From contig CBDBUX010000006.1 in NCBI GenBank assembly GCA_965212205.1, forward strand, positions 62,001 through 126,000: DNA of 64,000 bases. The letters run 5' to 3'. Below are positions 16,830 through 26,200 of this stretch, in pieces (position 1 is the stretch's first letter; each line of letters opens with the position of its first letter). The translations under genes were made by a program, and so were the position numbers. The notes under the pieces were generated by a model. That model was not told the origin of the DNA. It did no database searches and was given only the letters and a program-made list of their open reading frames with translations. The stretch comes from JAHEJJ01 sp965212205. GTDB taxonomy: Bacteria > Bacteroidota > Bacteroidia > Flavobacteriales > Flavobacteriaceae.

Positions 16830-17465
16830 CTATTTGCTTCCATATTGTTTGCGTTTTTTCAACAACCAGATGAAGACCGGAGGTAGCAGGAACCAGGCCA
16901 ATGTCCATACCAAAGGCCCTACAAAAGCGAGGCCCACATTAACAACTGCTGTTAAAGGCTCCATTAAATTGCTTTTAGTAACCTGTTTAACATCCTCTTC
17001 AGACATTCCTTCACGGATTAGTCCTTTTTTAGATGCATATATCCATGCTGCGATTCCCGTAAAACCCGCCAGTGCGAGACTTGCAGCTTGTAGGGCCGGC
17101 GAGGACTGACTTTCCAGACCCGGATCGGCAATCGCAAAATATACAAACAGCACTACCAGGAATAATTGAACCAGTGATAGCATGGCATGTAATCCATTTG
17201 TTCTGATAAGATTCTTAAATAAACTGTTGTTCTGGTTCCAGTACAAAAGTGCCAGTCCCCCACCTATAAATATCCTTAATAGCTCTAAACGATTATCTAC
17301 TAAATGACTGAGCAAACCATAGGGCTTATGTGTCCATTCCATATCCTCAAAATGAGGTAGAAACTTTACGATCAAATGAATAAATAAGAGCGCATAAGCT
17401 ACGTCTATAAAGCGACTTAGTCTTCTTAAATAAATGGTTTCAGGTTTAATATTGAGCGTATTCAT
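16830..17465 (-). CDS. multispanning inner-membrane protein of unknown function
   Basis: 211 residues with five or six transmembrane segments, a large soluble stretch only around 130-160, and a basic tail (L-L-K-K-R-K-Q-Y-G-S-K). The N-terminal R-L-S-R-F-I-D-V-A-Y-A-L segment faintly recalls the R-x-x-x-F-S-D motif of TMEM175-type cation channels, but the serine is replaced and I do not assign the family. It is 24 bases upstream of the K+ channel start frame and 24 bases after the preceding barrel gene, in the same operon. Confidence 0.7.
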   Translation of the reverse strand: MNTLNIKPETIYLRRLSRFIDVAYALLFIHLIVKFLPHFEDMEWTHKPYGLLSHLVDNRLELLRIFIGGGLALLYWNQNNSLFKNLIRTNGLHAMLSLVQLFLVVLFVYFAIADPGLESQSSPALQAASLALAGFTGIAAWIYASKKGLIREGMSEEDVKQVTKSNLMEPLTAVVNVGLAFVGPLVWTLAWFLLPPVFIWLLKKRKQYGSK

Positions 17466-17489
17466 CTCGTTAGTTTTATTGGTTTAGCA

Positions 17490-18335
17490 TTAAAGTACAA
17501 ATTCAATCAGGAAACGGAGGTCATATACAGTTCCATTGGTAGGCCGGATGACGTTCTTAAAGAACTGGGCCCCCAGGTTAAGTGTGGTATTCTCACCCAG
17601 CGGTATCTGGTACTGTGCCCCTCCACCCAATGGAAAGTATACTTTTTCTCCAGCAGCTTTGTTCCAGTATACAGAAACTCCATAAGGCATATAGATCAGG
17701 TCGAATCGTTTGACCAGGTTGTACACCACGAAGGGTTTAATCATCAGCATATTCACAGCTTTGCGATCGGCTTCTCCTGCAAATGACCACACTTGTAGAG
17801 CAATTGCCCCGGCAAACCAACGCCCGCTCTCAAATTCATAATCGAAACTGGGCCCAGCAGACCATTTGCCACTACCAAGTGTTTTATCGCTTGCCGTGGG
17901 TAGCATTGCAGAAAATCCAAGTGCTAAATGGTGCTTGCCGTGATGGGCTCCCCTCCTGGTAAACCAGAAAGCGGTTAGTAGGTCATTGATGCCATCGGCA
18001 CCTACCGTCCGATCCGGATTTGTAGGATTTCCAACAGGCTGGCCAGGGATCACCCGGGGGAACTGATTCACCTCAAAATAGGAGATATTCTTGATGTTGT
18101 AGGGTCCGATATTGAGATAACTTTCAAATTCCACTCCTAATGTCTTGGCATCGTCACCCGGATCGTTCAGGAAACTAAAAAAAGGCCAGGTACGCTGTGA
18201 GCCTAGCCGGTATATGGGCCGATTAGATTCCTGGTGCCCTTCACCCTCTTCATGATGTTCTTCCTGCGCCATAAGCTGTGATAGGCAGCAAAGGCAGAGA
18301 AGGATCAGAGAATTCGTTAGGACTTTTTTGAACAT
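17490..18335 (-). CDS. outer-membrane beta-barrel (MetA-pathway/transporter-like)
   Basis: 281 residues. A signal peptide (cleavage near L-M-A-Q24) is followed by a His/Glu-rich mature N-terminus (E-E-H-H-E-E-G-E-G-H), possibly metal-binding, and then a beta-barrel of about 12 amphipathic strands ending in L-I-E-F-V-L. The pattern (G-x-E-F-E-S-Y-L, L-G-F-S-A-M-L-P-T-A-S-D-K, W-S-A-G-P) resembles the phenol meta-pathway MetA_deg/transporter family of small outer-membrane channels. It is equal in length to, and probably paralogous with, the next gene (18379-19224). I infer diffusion of a small hydrophobic or aromatic compound across the outer membrane. Confidence 0.75.
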   Translation of the reverse strand: MFKKVLTNSLILLCLCCLSQLMAQEEHHEEGEGHQESNRPIYRLGSQRTWPFFSFLNDPGDDAKTLGVEFESYLNIGPYNIKNISYFEVNQFPRVIPGQPVGNPTNPDRTVGADGINDLLTAFWFTRRGAHHGKHHLALGFSAMLPTASDKTLGSGKWSAGPSFDYEFESGRWFAGAIALQVWSFAGEADRKAVNMLMIKPFVVYNLVKRFDLIYMPYGVSVYWNKAAGEKVYFPLGGGAQYQIPLGENTTLNLGAQFFKNVIRPTNGTVYDLRFLIEFVL

Positions 18336-18378
18336 ATTTTCTGTTTTAGCCTCGGATTGGTTCTGTGTTCATGTTCGA

Positions 18379-19224
18379 TTATTTACCACCGCCTACGGGC
18401 ATGGTGTAGGTGAGATTCAAACGAAAAGAAGTCTGAACTGCAGGACCCTGATAGTTCTTGTAGATCGCACTGGTCTGGTATTCAGCATAGGCGTTGATCG
18501 ATCCTTTCTCCAATACCCATACCTTCCCGAATCGCAGACCGATAGGCAGGTAGAAGCCACCGGAGTCCCAGTCGTACAGGGCCACCATGTCCCCATTGCC
18601 CACATAGTATCCCGAAGTCCCGAAAGTATAATTCAAAAAAGGAGCAATACCCAGTGGGTTGGCATCTGAAGTTCCTGGCGGCAAGGCACTGGGATCGATT
18701 GCGCGAAAAGACTGGGTTAGCAATACCCCAAAAAACAACCGACCAGAAGTATTCACAACCGCTCCGGAAAGTCCATAACCCCATTCGTCTCTGGCTACAT
18801 TCTTATTTCCGGGCAAGGTCACCATAGGTCCAATTCCGGCCCTACCGGTGCCCCAATCCGAAAAGCTGGGTATGATCAATGCAAAGATCTCCGTGTTACC
18901 TATTCCGGAATTTCCTGTACTCAGATCTTCATAATGTCTGATGGTAATCCTTGGCAGTATAGTGACGCCTTTTAAGGGTACCGGGGCAACGATACGCAAT
19001 TGAACATAATTGTCTAATCCAGGTCTTCTGGGGGTGCCGTTTACAAGGTCACTATAATAATTGGGCATAGACTGATAGGCAAACTGGAAACTCCATTGCG
19101 TAGCCGTCGCATCTAATGCTTTCGATGTGTCGTCTTGCTGAGGTTGATCGTCTGCCTCAGGATCCTGTGCCATTACCGGGATTGACATTAATATTAATAA
19201 AAAGACAAATAATAACTTTCTCAT
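18379..19224 (-). CDS. outer-membrane beta-barrel, second paralogue
   Basis: 281 residues with a clean signal peptide (cleavage after P-V-M-A-Q). An acidic, disordered-looking linker (P-E-A-D-D-Q-P-Q-Q-D-D) precedes a barrel with repeated aromatic-capped strands and an F-R-L-N-L-T-Y end. Motifs such as P-F-L-N-Y-T-F-G and I-G-L-R-F-G-K fit the same MetA_deg-like channel family as its neighbour. The gene lies 10 bases after the inner-membrane protein gene at 19235 and 43 bases before the next barrel. Two consecutive barrels of equal length suggest a tandem duplication followed by divergence; homo- or hetero-assembly cannot be judged. Confidence 0.75.
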   Translation of the reverse strand: MRKLLFVFLLILMSIPVMAQDPEADDQPQQDDTSKALDATATQWSFQFAYQSMPNYYSDLVNGTPRRPGLDNYVQLRIVAPVPLKGVTILPRITIRHYEDLSTGNSGIGNTEIFALIIPSFSDWGTGRAGIGPMVTLPGNKNVARDEWGYGLSGAVVNTSGRLFFGVLLTQSFRAIDPSALPPGTSDANPLGIAPFLNYTFGTSGYYVGNGDMVALYDWDSGGFYLPIGLRFGKVWVLEKGSINAYAEYQTSAIYKNYQGPAVQTSFRLNLTYTMPVGGGK

Positions 19225-19234
19225 AGTATCTCCT

Positions 19235-19741
19235 TTAAGTGTTGTCCAAATTTCTTTTTACGGCAATTACGTCATACAGGAACAAACCTTTTAACTTTTC
19301 CCAGAATTCTCCTCCAAGGATAAACAAGCTTAACAAAAGCATTAGATCTGTAGCGATGATCCACCCGAGCGGTACTTCTTCCATCACAGGGAAAAAATGC
19401 GCTAGGTAGGGTTTTAAAAACCCAAAGAGTATAGGAACAGTGAAAAACAGCGAACCGATAAAATGCCGACTTCTACTCACCCGCTGTGGTGAGATCGTGG
19501 TCAGCAATTTTAAAGCCTTTGTTTTGATAAATTGGTACCCTCTTTTACCCATAATAGCTACTGCCACAATCATGAACAGCTCAGGGATCCCGAAGGCCAG
19601 CAAACCGCTGAGTACACTTTTTAGTGTGTCTGAGAATCCAGACTCGAGTATAAACGGGATAAGCAGCGGACTCAGAAATCCTGCAATCAACACAATTGCT
19701 CCTATAATTAGTCTGGTTCGTTGCCCTGATGTAGTTTTCAT
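19235..19741 (-). CDS. four-helix inner-membrane protein
   Basis: 168 residues with four strongly hydrophobic segments (about 11-32, 42-65, 95-112, 127-145) and short loops. No catalytic or binding motif is recognised. It sits 31 bases after the propeller lipoprotein gene and 10 bases before a barrel gene, so it is co-transcribed with them. It could be an accessory subunit for the lipoprotein, but nothing in the sequence proves this. Confidence 0.65.
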   Translation of the reverse strand: MKTTSGQRTRLIIGAIVLIAGFLSPLLIPFILESGFSDTLKSVLSGLLAFGIPELFMIVAVAIMGKRGYQFIKTKALKLLTTISPQRVSRSRHFIGSLFFTVPILFGFLKPYLAHFFPVMEEVPLGWIIATDLMLLLSLFILGGEFWEKLKGLFLYDVIAVKRNLDNT

Positions 19742-19772
19742 CTTATTGTTGATTATGTACAGAAAATATAGG

Positions 19773-21411
19773 CTACTTTGTAATCATAATAGGCCCCATC
19801 ACACCGGTTATGTAGATCCTATTCTCATCGATCGGTATAAAGAGTCCTCCTGCCGTATTAAATATGGGATTGTTTCCTAAGGTTGTCGTGGAAACTTCTT
19901 CACCCGTATTCCAGTCCACCGTCTGAAGCGAATAATTACCCTCTTCTGCTATGGTAAGCGTAACAGTATTTGATGTGGCTGAAACAGGGTAAAGCGCCCA
20001 TTGCAAGCCACGCTGAAGGGTCCAATCGCTCTTTAAGCTGCGCGTTTCCTTATCCCAGCTCCATTTTTCCACGCCTGCTGGGGGCTGTCTGGTTACCCCG
20101 GCAGTAAGCACGGTTTCAAAAATCGCCAGTTTATCATTTTTATCATATACAGGGTCAGGCCAGGCAGAAGCCATCATCATCACCCCGTTCCCATAGATAT
20201 GGGGCGACCATTCGATGGTGGCAGGCACATCTATTGTCAGTTTTATTTGATCGGCAATTCTGCGGGACTTAGTACCGGGCTTCTGTTCAAAATCTTCTGG
20301 AATATCATCTCGCCAAAAAGCCACGGCGCTGATCTCAGAGCCCGCATCGGCAACAAAAACCAAATGGTCTTCATCAGGCCCAAATCCCATTAATGAGGGG
20401 GTGTTACCTGAACCCCTTGATAGTGCTTTGGCATTGGGAACATAGTCATATGGCGATTTCCAGGCACCATCATCTTCTTTATCTGAAAGAGTTTTATCGT
20501 TCCAGACTATTTTGCGCATATACTTGGAGGTAACGCAGTAAATGCCGCCCTGATCATCTATGCTTATGCCATTGTCTACCGCTTCACCTTCCAACAGGAT
20601 ATACTGCATATTTTCTAAGTTGCGATCCAGAACCGCAATGATTCCGGGCATAGCCACGGCAATGTAACCGTCATAGGTCATTCCTAAAGCAAAGATCCTA
20701 CTTATGTTTTTGGCCTCCTCAGGTGTAACGCCATCTTTTACGTCAAAGCCTTTTACAATCTCAATTTTTGAATTTATGTCGCCGGGGTTTTTATCGCTAA
20801 CCTTAAAGATAGAGGTCCCAAATCCAGCAAAATAATTACCCTCATTGTCCATCATGGTATAAATACCGTTGCCAATGTTTGCTGAACTTTGTTTAATGGC
20901 CTTTACATGAGCGGTATAGGGAGGGAGGTACTTTTCTTCATCGGTACCACCTTCACGCATTTTATCGACTGTTGCCCTTATTTCATCTTCCGAGGGTACT
21001 TCGTATTCATAGCCGGGTACCACAACTTCATCGACCCATTCAAATGCCCCTTTACTGATCCTGATTTTTCCAATTTTATTAGTCCCGGATACAAACAGGG
21101 CTTCCTCCCCATTTCCATAGGGGCGATGCGCGGTACCAATAGAGGTTACCCAGGGTAGCCATTGTACTTTTGCCTCCTCCAAAATCACATCCTCATTCCA
21201 GGTGGGCCAGCTGGTAACATCGCTTTGGGCGGGATTGGAATGAACCGATGGGTAACTGCTATTCGCAATCAAAAAGGGGTTAACCGGAGGAAGTTGAAAG
21301 CTTGCTGCTGTTGTTTGTTCTTCTTCGGCTTCTTCTTTTTTCTTTTGGTCATTACAGCCATTCAAGTAATAGTGCTGCGGCTAGTAATATTGTGATATTA
21401 TTTTTTTTCAT
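19773..21411 (-). CDS. propeller-like lipoprotein, signal peptide out of frame by one base
   Basis: The long frame begins at a TTG (21365) and reads L-N-G-C-N-D-Q-K-K-K. Just upstream an ATG at 21411 encodes M-K-K-N-N-I-T-I-L-L-A-A-A-L-L, a perfect lipoprotein signal, but in another frame that stops at once. Removing one base from the A-C-T-T-G stretch near 21366-21370 joins them as ...L-L-L-N-G-C, giving 545 residues with Cys19 lipidated. So the gene is frameshifted by a real indel or a sequencing error. The mature part has an acidic Gln/Glu linker and then about 480 residues of beta-rich repeats (S-I-D-D-Q-G-G-I-Y, E-N-R-I-Y-I-T-G) that look like a propeller, perhaps a sensor or binding protein. 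It heads the six-gene operon down to the K+ channel. Confidence 0.75.
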
Positions 21412-21421
21412 TTCTCAAGCA

Positions 21422-21454
21422 TATTAAAACAGCCTGAAGTGAGTCAGGCTGTTT
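21422..21454 (-). terminator. hairpin terminator or attenuator between sulfatase and lipoprotein genes
   Basis: An 11-bp stem AAACAGCCTGA/TCAGGCTGTTT with a 6-base loop is followed on the minus strand by TTTTAAT. It begins 6 bases after the sulfatase stop and ends only about 10 bases before the ATG at 21411, leaving no room for a promoter between them. Confidence 0.75.
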
Positions 21455-21460
21455 GATTAC

Positions 21461-23830
21461 TTAATTATTCTCAGTCAGTTTCACAATCACCTTATCCAAT
21501 TCACCACTATAAGGGAAATGATAAGTCTCCGAATATTTGTTAGATACGGGTGTACCGTTATCTACGCCAATATCGAAGGTTTCTGAAAGGGAGAATGTCG
21601 AGATATGCATTTCCGGCATTTCTACTTCACCCACTTTTTGACCATTTACATACATTTCACCTTTACCTCCCGGTATTCCTTCTTTAGCTCCTCCGTCTTC
21701 AATAAAATTGAATTTTATGTCAACAGTCCCAGTTGGTAATGTGGGTGATTCTAGCGTGTAATACAAACCGTGATAGTAGTTGTAATCATAATACAACTTA
21801 TTATTTTTAATATACATCGTATAGCCTCCTGTAAAGCCACCGCATGCTATAATAACGCCTTCCTCATTACCGGTTAGATTAACGGTTGTTTCAATGGAGT
21901 GGGATTTTCCTTTTACCGGAGGGGAAGCTTTTTCTGCAATTCGTTGTGCACCAGGATAGTAGTAAGTGAATTCCTTTTTATCACCAAACAGTCTTCCCTG
22001 TTGTTTGGCAATTCGCTGAACCATATCATCATAAAGTGGGTAAACGTTATTTTCTAATGCCAGTTCTTCCCAGCGCGCTTTTAGTTCTTCCAGCTTTTCA
22101 GGATATTGATCCGCCACATTATGCGATTCTGAAAAATCTTCATCGATATGATAAAGTTCCCAGACATCATCGTCAAAATCCGCTGTTTTGTTCAAAAACC
22201 AGGGCATTCTGTTACCATGGATGGTAACGGCTTTCCAACCATCTTTATAGATCGCCCTATTGCCAAACAACTCATAATATTGTTCAGGATGAGTGGTTGG
22301 AGAATCATTGTCATCAAATGAATATTTCATACTCACACCATCTAGCGGCATTTGTTTAATGCCATCTATTTCTTCGAAGAACGGAGTACCGGTAACATCG
22401 AGGATTGTAGCTGCGATATCAGTAATGTGATGATACTGATTTCGAACCTCCCCTTTTGCCTTAATTCCTTTAGGCCAGCTTACTACCATGGCATCTGCTA
22501 TACCTCCGTTATGTACTATTTGTTTAAAATATTTAAAAGGAGTATTCCCGGCCATGGCCCAACCTGCACTAAAATGTGGGTATGTAGTAGGGCCACCCCA
22601 ATCTTCGTGATGCGATAAACTAGCTTCTAGCGGAGTCTGTAACCCATTGAGTACATAGGTTTCGTTGAATGTACCTGCAAGACCACCTTCACCACTTGAT
22701 CCGTTATCTGCGGTCACAATTATAAGCGTGTTGTCATATTGTCCGGTACGCTTTAAAGTTTCAACCATTTTCCCAATCTGTTCATCGGCGTGGGTAAGCA
22801 TAGCGGCAAATACTTCCATCTGCCTGGCATATAGTTTCTGTTGATCTGGAGATAAACTTTCCCAGGCTGGAATTTCTGGTATGCGTGGGGACAGTTCTGT
22901 ACCTTGAGGAATTACACCCATTTCCAATTGTTGCTTATGAATAATCTCCCTGGCATTGTCCCATCCCATGTCGAATTTACCCTTGTAATGGTCAATGTAT
23001 TTCTGTGGTGCCTGGTGCGGGGAGTGCATGGCAACCGGTGCCCAGAACATCATAAATGGTTTATCCGGAGAAACAGAAACGTGCGAGGTAATATTTCTTG
23101 TAAACTCATCTGCCATGGACTCGCTTAAATGGTAATCCATCTCTCCTGTCCAATCTTCTATAGGATTGTGATCTCTCCATAGCAGCGAACGATAATTATC
23201 TGCATCACCTGCCATAAACCCATAGTAATGATCAAAACCTTCACCACTCGGCCAGCGATCAAATGGCCCACTTTCGGATACTTCATAAAGCGGTGTGTGA
23301 TCCCATTTCCCAATGGCATAATTAACAAAACCTGCCTTTTTCAAATGGGTGGCCACAGATTTAGCACTTTCTGGGGGAAACGCATTGTAACCGGGGAAGC
23401 CCATTGCAGTAAGAGAGTGCGAACCCAAACCAATCCTGTGATGGTTCCGCCCAGCCATAATTGCCGCCCTTGAAGGGGAGCAGAGTGCAGTAGTATGGAA
23501 ATTATTATAACGCAAACCATCTGCGGCAAGCTTGTCGATATGTGGTGTTTCTATCAGGCCACCAAAACTACCTATGTGCCCAAAACCGGTATCATCCAGA
23601 AGGAAAATAACCACATTTGGAGTACCTGCAGGCGGGGTTGGGGGCGTAGGCCACCATTCTTCTGATTCTTCGTAGCTTTTAGCAATTTTTCCTTCAAATT
23701 CCTGACCGTATTTTTTAAAAGATTCGGATTCTTCTTCTCCTTTTGTCTGCTGCTGACAACCAATTAATGAAATTGTGAAAATTGCATACACAATATTCCT
23801 GACAAGCCATTTCATCGATACCTTTTTCAT
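21461..23830 (-). CDS. lipoprotein arylsulfatase (S1 family)
   Basis: 789 residues. A lipobox L-I-G-C (Cys25) predicts a lipid-anchored periplasmic or outer-membrane enzyme. The sulfatase core has the metal site L-L-D-D-T-G-F-G-H (D79, D80) and the formylglycine signature C117-S-P-S-R121, so it needs an FGly-generating enzyme or anSME, which is not in this window. Further active-site segments are G-K-W-D-H, M-H-S-P-H and T-A-D-N-G. The C-terminal 180 residues look like a jelly-roll/concanavalin-like domain (G-G-F-T-G-G-Y-T-M-Y, Y-D-Y-N-Y-Y-H-G), which is common in long arylsulfatases of marine Bacteroidota. It follows the other sulfatase gene by 262 bases without a clear promoter. Substrate unknown; no glycoside hydrolase lies nearby, so a non-polysaccharide sulfate ester is plausible. 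Confidence 0.93.
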   Translation of the reverse strand: MKKVSMKWLVRNIVYAIFTISLIGCQQQTKGEEESESFKKYGQEFEGKIAKSYEESEEWWPTPPTPPAGTPNVVIFLLDDTGFGHIGSFGGLIETPHIDKLAADGLRYNNFHTTALCSPSRAAIMAGRNHHRIGLGSHSLTAMGFPGYNAFPPESAKSVATHLKKAGFVNYAIGKWDHTPLYEVSESGPFDRWPSGEGFDHYYGFMAGDADNYRSLLWRDHNPIEDWTGEMDYHLSESMADEFTRNITSHVSVSPDKPFMMFWAPVAMHSPHQAPQKYIDHYKGKFDMGWDNAREIIHKQQLEMGVIPQGTELSPRIPEIPAWESLSPDQQKLYARQMEVFAAMLTHADEQIGKMVETLKRTGQYDNTLIIVTADNGSSGEGGLAGTFNETYVLNGLQTPLEASLSHHEDWGGPTTYPHFSAGWAMAGNTPFKYFKQIVHNGGIADAMVVSWPKGIKAKGEVRNQYHHITDIAATILDVTGTPFFEEIDGIKQMPLDGVSMKYSFDDNDSPTTHPEQYYELFGNRAIYKDGWKAVTIHGNRMPWFLNKTADFDDDVWELYHIDEDFSESHNVADQYPEKLEELKARWEELALENNVYPLYDDMVQRIAKQQGRLFGDKKEFTYYYPGAQRIAEKASPPVKGKSHSIETTVNLTGNEEGVIIACGGFTGGYTMYIKNNKLYYDYNYYHGLYYTLESPTLPTGTVDIKFNFIEDGGAKEGIPGGKGEMYVNGQKVGEVEMPEMHISTFSLSETFDIGVDNGTPVSNKYSETYHFPYSGELDKVIVKLTENN

Positions 23831-24092
23831 TTTTTTAAATCTGTTTAATTACTATGTATATTGGGTATAAATTTCAATAATCGGACAAGAAATTGAAATG
23901 ATGAAAATCAGTCTTCTTTTTTAGAATTTTATCTAGTTTCTCAATGTCTGGAAAGTGACAGCTTTGATTAAAAAAGGTTTTAGTTGCAAAATACAATCTT
24001 AGGTATGGAAACCACCCACGGATGGGTTGCGATTCGAACAGAAGGCCCCGTTATCCTGCCTATACCGGGAGCCTTCCGTTTCAAATCTGAAA

Positions 24093-25667
24093 TTATTTAT
24101 CTCCGGAACCTTTTTGAACCGCTTCCATGACCCGGTCAAGGCTAAAACTACCTGGTTTTTGCCTTGGGGGAAATTCCCGGAAACTTTGCAGCCATTGGCC
24201 AACATAGTATCCTGCTGGCGCGAAAACGTACATATGTTCGAATTGCCAGCGTCCGTAACCTATAGCTTCATGATAAGCGCGTTCGAAGGGATCGGTACGA
24301 AGGTTACCTACCATTGGCATGCGCAGTTGTTCGTAAGGGGCCTGCCATACATGCATCCCATGGGCGTTCTGTCTGAGGAAGGTGATCTTCCAGTTATTAT
24401 ATCTAAGGGCCGCAACACTTCCATCGTCGGTCCAGTAGAGGAACTCATGACGTGGCCATTCTCCTTCTCCTTTAAAGGCAGGAAGCAAATTGTAACCATC
24501 TATATGCACCTTATAGGTTCGATCCCCTATTTTCTTACCTTTTCTTAGATCCTCTTTAGCAGTGGTATTTCCAGCAGCAGCCACCAGAGTAGGGAGCATA
24601 TCTTCATGTGCTCCAATATCATTGATAATAGTACCTGGCTTAATTACACCCGGCCAGCGGATCGCTGTGGGTACCCGGAAACCGCCTTCCCACTGGGTGG
24701 CTTTTTCACCGGCAAACATCGTAGTACCTCCATCGGGCCATGTAAAGACCTCTGCCCCATTGTCGGTACTATACATCACAATGGTGTTATCGGCGATCCC
24801 CAGCTCATCCAGTTTGTCGAGCAGCTGTCCTACCATACCGTCGTGCTCCACCATACCATCGGGGTAAACCCCAAGGCCTGTCTTGCCCTCCGATTCGGGC
24901 TTAAGGTGCGTCCAGACATGCATACGGGTACTGTTCCACCAGACGAAGAAAGGTTTGTCATCCTCCACGGCATCATCCATAAAACGTAAGGCCGCATCCG
25001 TTACCTCCATATCTACGGTTTCCATTCGCTTTTTAGTAAGCGGCCCTGTATCCTCAATTCGCCCATCGGCATAACTGTGGATCACACCGCGAGGTCCGAA
25101 TTTCTCCTTAAGCGTCTCTCCGTCGGCAAATTTGAAATTCGCAGGATAATCTGGCAGTTCTGGCTCTTCTTCCGCATTCAGATGATAGAGATTTCCAAAG
25201 AATTCGTCAAAACCGTGATTTGTAGGGAGCATTTCGTCCCTGTCGCCCAGGTGATTCTTGCCAAACTGTCCGGTAACATACCCGCGTTCTTTCAGCAACG
25301 TGGCGATGGTAGGATCTTCTTTTTTCATCCCTTCCGGTGCACCTGGCAGACCTACCTTCGTTAGCCCGGTACGAATGGGAGACTGTCCAGTAATAAAGGC
25401 AGCACGTCCTGCGGTACAGCTCTGTTGGCCGTACCAGTCGGTGAACACAGCGCCCTCACGAGCAATCCTATCGATATTTGGGGTCTTATATCCCATCATA
25501 CCCATATTATAAGCGCTTACGTTAAACTGGCCAATGTCGTCTCCCCAGATCACAAGGATGTTAGGCTTTTTAGATTTCTGTGCAATTAGCACAGATGTAC
25601 TGAGCAACAATATGGAGCCCAGTAAGATGATTTTCTTCATTTTCATAAGGTTTAAAAAATTATTCAT
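24093..25667 (-). CDS. secreted arylsulfatase (S1 family, C-T-A-G-R type)
   Basis: 524 residues from the ATG at 25667; the ATG at 25646 would also give a normal signal peptide (M-K-M-K-K-I-I-L-L...L-I-A-Q). Metal-site motif W-G-D-D-I-G-Q (D43, D44) and sulfatase signature C84-T-A-G-R88, the C-x-A-x-R variant also converted to formylglycine. Active-site features G-K-N-H-L-G-D, R-M-H-V-W-T-H and Y-S-T-D-N-G are present. It has no C-terminal carbohydrate-like domain, unlike the neighbouring sulfatase, and ends in a basic helix. It is 65 bases downstream of the ABM-fold gene, with which it probably shares the sigma-54 promoter. A periplasmic location is inferred. Confidence 0.93.
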   Translation of the reverse strand: MNNFLNLMKMKKIILLGSILLLSTSVLIAQKSKKPNILVIWGDDIGQFNVSAYNMGMMGYKTPNIDRIAREGAVFTDWYGQQSCTAGRAAFITGQSPIRTGLTKVGLPGAPEGMKKEDPTIATLLKERGYVTGQFGKNHLGDRDEMLPTNHGFDEFFGNLYHLNAEEEPELPDYPANFKFADGETLKEKFGPRGVIHSYADGRIEDTGPLTKKRMETVDMEVTDAALRFMDDAVEDDKPFFVWWNSTRMHVWTHLKPESEGKTGLGVYPDGMVEHDGMVGQLLDKLDELGIADNTIVMYSTDNGAEVFTWPDGGTTMFAGEKATQWEGGFRVPTAIRWPGVIKPGTIINDIGAHEDMLPTLVAAAGNTTAKEDLRKGKKIGDRTYKVHIDGYNLLPAFKGEGEWPRHEFLYWTDDGSVAALRYNNWKITFLRQNAHGMHVWQAPYEQLRMPMVGNLRTDPFERAYHEAIGYGRWQFEHMYVFAPAGYYVGQWLQSFREFPPRQKPGSFSLDRVMEAVQKGSGDK

Positions 25668-25732
25668 AGGTGGATATTTACATTACACTGAATCCATCGA
25701 ACAACAATGGATTTAGCAATTTGTAATTTATA

Positions 25733-26035
25733 TTAGTCGGAAGCTTCCAGCAGATCGGCTTTATTAGAAACATCATATATATAGGATTGCAATACATTCC
25801 CTAATACCTTTACCATACCAATCATGTTGGTAAAATCCCGGCTATCCAGTTCCTTTTTCATCTCTTCCTTACTATCCCAGTTACGTACTAATTCAAAAGT
25901 TTTGCTTTCTGAACTTTCGCTCGTGGCATATAAAGTGTAAACAGGCCATTTTACCAGCCGTTTAAAAGCGAGGTCGAACTCCTGGATCTTATTATTGGGA
26001 ATTTCAAATCGCATGAGCAAAAAATATGAATTCAT
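25733..26035 (-). CDS. ABM-like dimeric alpha/beta-barrel protein
   Basis: 100 residues without signal peptide. The order beta-helix-beta-beta-helix-beta (M-R-F-E-I, helix 16-28, Y-T-L-Y-A, F-E-L-V-R-N-W-D-S-K-E-E, S-R-D-F-T-N-M-I-G) follows the ferredoxin-like fold of antibiotic-biosynthesis-monooxygenase (ABM) proteins, including the W-x-S-x-E-E turn. Members act as small monooxygenases, isomerases or regulators, often on aromatic compounds. Key catalytic residues vary so much in the family that no reaction can be given. It is the first gene after a sigma-54 promoter-like site and directly upstream of the sulfatases, which ties it to that pathway. Confidence 0.7.
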   Translation of the reverse strand: MNSYFLLMRFEIPNNKIQEFDLAFKRLVKWPVYTLYATSESSESKTFELVRNWDSKEEMKKELDSRDFTNMIGMVKVLGNVLQSYIYDVSNKADLLEASD

Positions 26036-26080
26036 CGGTTAATTTGATTATTGATTCGGTCTGATTGTTTAAGTAAGGAA

Positions 26081-26096
26081 GCCAAGTACTGTGCCA
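26081..26096 (-). promoter_or_regulatory. sigma-54 (-24/-12) promoter-like element
   Basis: On the minus strand TGGCAC (26096-26091) is followed after 5 bases by TTGGC (26085-26081). Against TGGCACG-N4-TTGCW, 14 of 16 defined or spacer positions fit and the GG-N10-G spacing is exact; the mismatch that matters is G for C at -12. It lies 46 bases before the ABM-gene start codon, beside a sigma-54 activator gene. Confidence 0.65.
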
Positions 26097-26200
26097 TAAT
26101 TTTAAGTCGAGTTTAACATTTCTTCTATATGACTGACTACCAGTTCAATAAAATCTAAACATTCTGGAAACAGCAAATACAATGAGAATTCTTAGACACT

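Noticed and set aside
16830..17465. Membrane protein as a TMEM175 potassium channel
   Set aside because: The R-x-x-x-F-S-D motif is only partly present (F-I-D); similarity too weak.
24000..24070. tRNA-like stretch with GATTCGAAC near 24030
   Set aside because: No acceptor or anticodon stem can be formed; the resemblance is limited to the T-loop.
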